A stretch of 64,000 nucleotides of DNA from Parelaphostrongylus tenuis. Lineage: Eukaryota > Nematoda > Chromadorea > Rhabditida > Metastrongylidae. The translations under genes and the position numbers were made by a program. This document shows, in pieces, positions 61,141 through 64,000 of this stretch (position 1 is its first letter; each line of letters opens with the position of its first letter). The DNA lies in NCBI GenBank assembly GCA_019055375.1, contig JAHQIW010006935.1:19551-83550 (forward strand), read 5' to 3'. The notes beneath the pieces were generated by a model. It was not told the DNA's origin. It saw only the letters and a list, made by a program, of their open reading frames with translations, and did not search any database.

Positions 61141-64000
61141 GTAGCACGGTGCCTTTCACATTCTCAAATTTCCATCCCAAAAACATCTTTTTGACAATGG
61201 TGTAGGCCTTTACATGTAAACTTGTAAACTAATTTTGTCTGGCGCGGAAGGATTAGAAGATCCCTCTTTCCAGCAGAGTCTGTCGCTAAACCCAATGTAA
61301 ACCTTCACATCTCAACTGCTATGCCCCAAGGCTACTGTTTCTTTGTTCTTGATAATTCAATACTGTACATGCCGCCTACGTTACAATAAAGAGTTCGGCA
61401 AATATTGCATTCTATTTGTTTCTTAACATTTATTATCCGCGGAGGTCTTCAAGCTTTTTGTGTGTCAGTCCACCTGCTACCTAGTTCCCTGCCTTGGTAA
61501 TGATTTTCGCTGAATGCCTCTAAAGTCAAATGATCCTGAATTTTGAGATGGTCATCCTATTGGTTCCCCACATTTACTATTAAGGAAGTGCTCTGGTTTC
61601 GTACTGTAGCATTTTTACCTCAGAGGTCTGAGAGACCTGATGGACATGGCAGAAATTGAGTTAATCGATTGATTATCCACTAAGACAAGCAACTCTTTGA
61701 TAATACTTTCTCATTGTTTAAATTGACGACGCCGTGCTTTCCCATTTGCTTCTGATTAAGAGCTTTGGAAACCCTTCATGGAAACAGTAGTAGATCTTTC
61801 ATAGTACTTATCTGATCACTTGTTCTTTTTGATAAGATTTGTTAAGTGAGTGGCTATGGCTTTACAGCGCTCATTGTTCGTAGCGTTAATTCCTAAAACA
61901 CATTAATTGTTTTTGGAAGGATGTGGTCACCTTATTATTTTTTGTTGAGTGGTCAAAAGAAGTGTTCATAGTTTTAACTGCTTGTCAGTCTTTGTGTGAA
62001 TGTCTATTCCCCTTGTTACATTCGAGTTATTAGTAGGCAACGGTTTTCACTTTCTCCATTTTTTATTTACATAGGCTTTCTTTGGAGTTCCAAATATACC
62101 CGGGCGAATTGAGTAGTGAGCGAAAAACCCCCTCAGACGGAAGCGAAAACACGCGCGCGTTTGCCACTAAATCATCTGGGTCACGCCTTTGCACCACTCG
62201 TTCTTCTATTGTCTCTGTCATGGCTATAAATCACCAACCTTCATTAGGTCTTATAAGATTTCCACACATAGATTTGAACCATACTAAGGGCTATATCGAA
62301 TAAAAGTTTTTTGTGCAAAGGGTCTTTTTACATCGTTGCAGCTTTCAAACATAAAATTATGTTTCACACGCGCCACCACTGCTTTCATTATATCGCACTT
62401 GAATTTCCAGGACATGACTTTCTCTTCTAGCTTACATCAGCCATAAATACTATACAACTCGAAGAGTTTGAAAATACGTTTTGTTTCCCAAAGTAAGCTT
62501 CTGTACACTGTTGTAGCGGAAAAACGGGAGTTGTTATTTCACTCGTGTCACGTCTTATTGTGCAGATTTTCGCTATTTATTCAAGGATTCTTTCGCCGTT
62601 CCGCCATTATTTCTACACTTTTGTTTCGAAATTGTAGAAGAAAAGCCGTTCTAATCGTTTCAATGTTTAAGCTTTTCATTTTCAGTCTAAGGCTATGCCT
62701 TGGCATGTAAAGCGCATGAACATTTAAAGGGAAATTTTGTAGCATCAAAGTCTTGCGTTTTATATAGAGCTATATCTGAAAGCAGAAAAAATCCTAAATT
62801 TAATAATAAAAGCCGCAGCTCAAGTGTGAATTGTGCCTGCGCGATATATCGATCGCACTGTCTATTGACAGCTACAGACACTAGCCCTTACACCGTGCAC
62901 AAGGAATGTGCGGTCTGGAGCTCAATCTTGCCTCGCCTCTTTCGCAGCTGACGAGTTGGATCGGTCTTTGCAAGACGAATAGGACAGAGTGTTGGCGATG
63001 CGTCGCGGACTTAACGCTGTGAAATGGGATACTTATTATAATTTGGCATAGGTTGAATATCTGTGCTCTGCATCGGTGTCAAGAGACAATGCGCGTATGA
63101 AAGCAGAAAAAAAAACACAAGACAACGTTTTTCTATTTTGCTAAATGCGCTGTAAAAACTCTCTCTTACAAAACAGGCGCAATTTTTTGGCCTTTTTCGC
63201 ATTGTGAAAAATTATTGGGCTAGTCGCAGAAAAAAACATTTTTAGTCCGAATGGTCAAAATATAGGCGTGATGCGCAGCGGAGGGCACTGCTAAACAATA
63301 TTGTAACTGCGACAGAACGGACCCTTAGGGCTACAACAGCGCTATGTACCCTTTTTTTTTTTATCGTTTTGCGGCCACGAATTAGTAACGGGGATTTTTT
63401 TGCTTCTGGGCAAGGTAAACTGAATGCCGACTTTCACTAAACAACTGTGTCGGAGTTTAAGTCTCATAAAAACCTTTACTTCCCCTTTTTTTCATAAAAA
63501 CTCGCGCCTCAATTTGGATAACATTTTATGTTTACAATGCTAGATCGCTGTGAGGGGTCCCCCTTTTAGAAATGCTGTAGAATTTTTCTAAGAACTTAAG
63601 CTTTTGAATATTTTTTGAAAGTCTAAATTCACAAATATTTTTTGCGTCACAGAAGAGAAAGATTCGTCCCCAAATTCGCCGTTGAAAAACGAAAAGGTCA
63701 TAATCACTGTTGCGTGGACTGACTCTCACTGCTAAGCATTCTTCATCTTCGCAGAAAATATTGAAGAAGAATATGTCACAATCCATTACTAAATATCAAT
63801 GAAATACTGTATTTGGTTTTAATCGTCATGTAGGGTCCGTTGTTTCCGTTTAAATTTTATTAAGTGTCCTCATGCGTTTTTTCGCGTGGCTCACATAAAA
63901 ATGAATAGGATGGGACGCGGGAATGACGAACAGTGGGAATAGAGTCGCGCTCGTATATGGTCGCTTAATATGCTGCTGCTCTGAGAGGTATGAAGTTATG
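61141..64000. other. Mostly featureless non-coding end of the window
   Basis: No gene is supported. A piece at about 62335-62400 (AAATTATGTTTCACACG, GCTTTCATT) resembles part of family R. Remaining frames are short and without domains. Confidence 0.4.

Overview
The window looks like one contig from a nematode nuclear genome, probably a strongylid-type (hookworm-like) worm. It is AT-rich, with sparse coding sequence and GT-AG introns ending in pyrimidine-rich YAG acceptors. It also carries long microsatellites and several mariner-type transposon relics. The lineage is inferred from style only; no spliced-leader gene, rRNA or organellar marker was found.

Only one host gene can be supported. 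It lies on the + strand: a candidate first coding exon at 8766-8913, an intron of about 9.2 kb, then seven exons between about 18147 and 22262. The eight exons join to 927 nt, exactly 309 codons including TGA, with matching phases at every junction. The predicted 308-residue protein is acidic at both ends, has a basic KRKK cluster in the middle, and is unidentified. An RRFMIVKFAT stretch recalls a segment of the NCBP3 family, but only weakly. Its stop codon lies about 46 bp before a 1.07-kb near-perfect foldback element (22308-23375), which probably supplies the 3'UTR and poly(A) signals.

Region by region: 1-8765 is non-coding with microsatellites and one tRNA-like relic. 8914-18118 is the giant first intron, with a 150-bp CA tract and a possible decayed membrane-protein pseudogene. 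22.3-31 kb holds the 22.3-kb foldback element, two further foldback MITEs (one mariner-derived) and scattered tRNA-like SINE heads. 31.4-61.1 kb is a repeat island. It contains (i) a tRNA-derived SINE family of about 260 bp in at least five copies counting 26.9 kb, two of them closing a 2.2-kb palindrome between TA tracts; (ii) a TIR element of about 0.9 kb, called family R here, in at least five copies; (iii) a foldback MITE of about 570 bp with apparent 10-11 bp target duplications, sitting at the same place inside two opposed R copies; (iv) two mariner elements, one folded back on itself and one decayed with frameshifts, plus a separate mariner N-terminal relic; (v) two very long, widely spaced inverted duplications, 45.7-47.5/56.05-57.83 kb and 53.96-54.69/60.40-61.14 kb. 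61.1-64 kb is largely featureless.

The main signal is architectural: hairpin-forming DNA at nested scales from 45 bp to about 12 kb, downstream of and partly inside one transcription unit. Element names (R, Q, LIR-B to E) are local labels. All repeat comparisons were made by eye, so boundaries are approximate and no percentages were computed.
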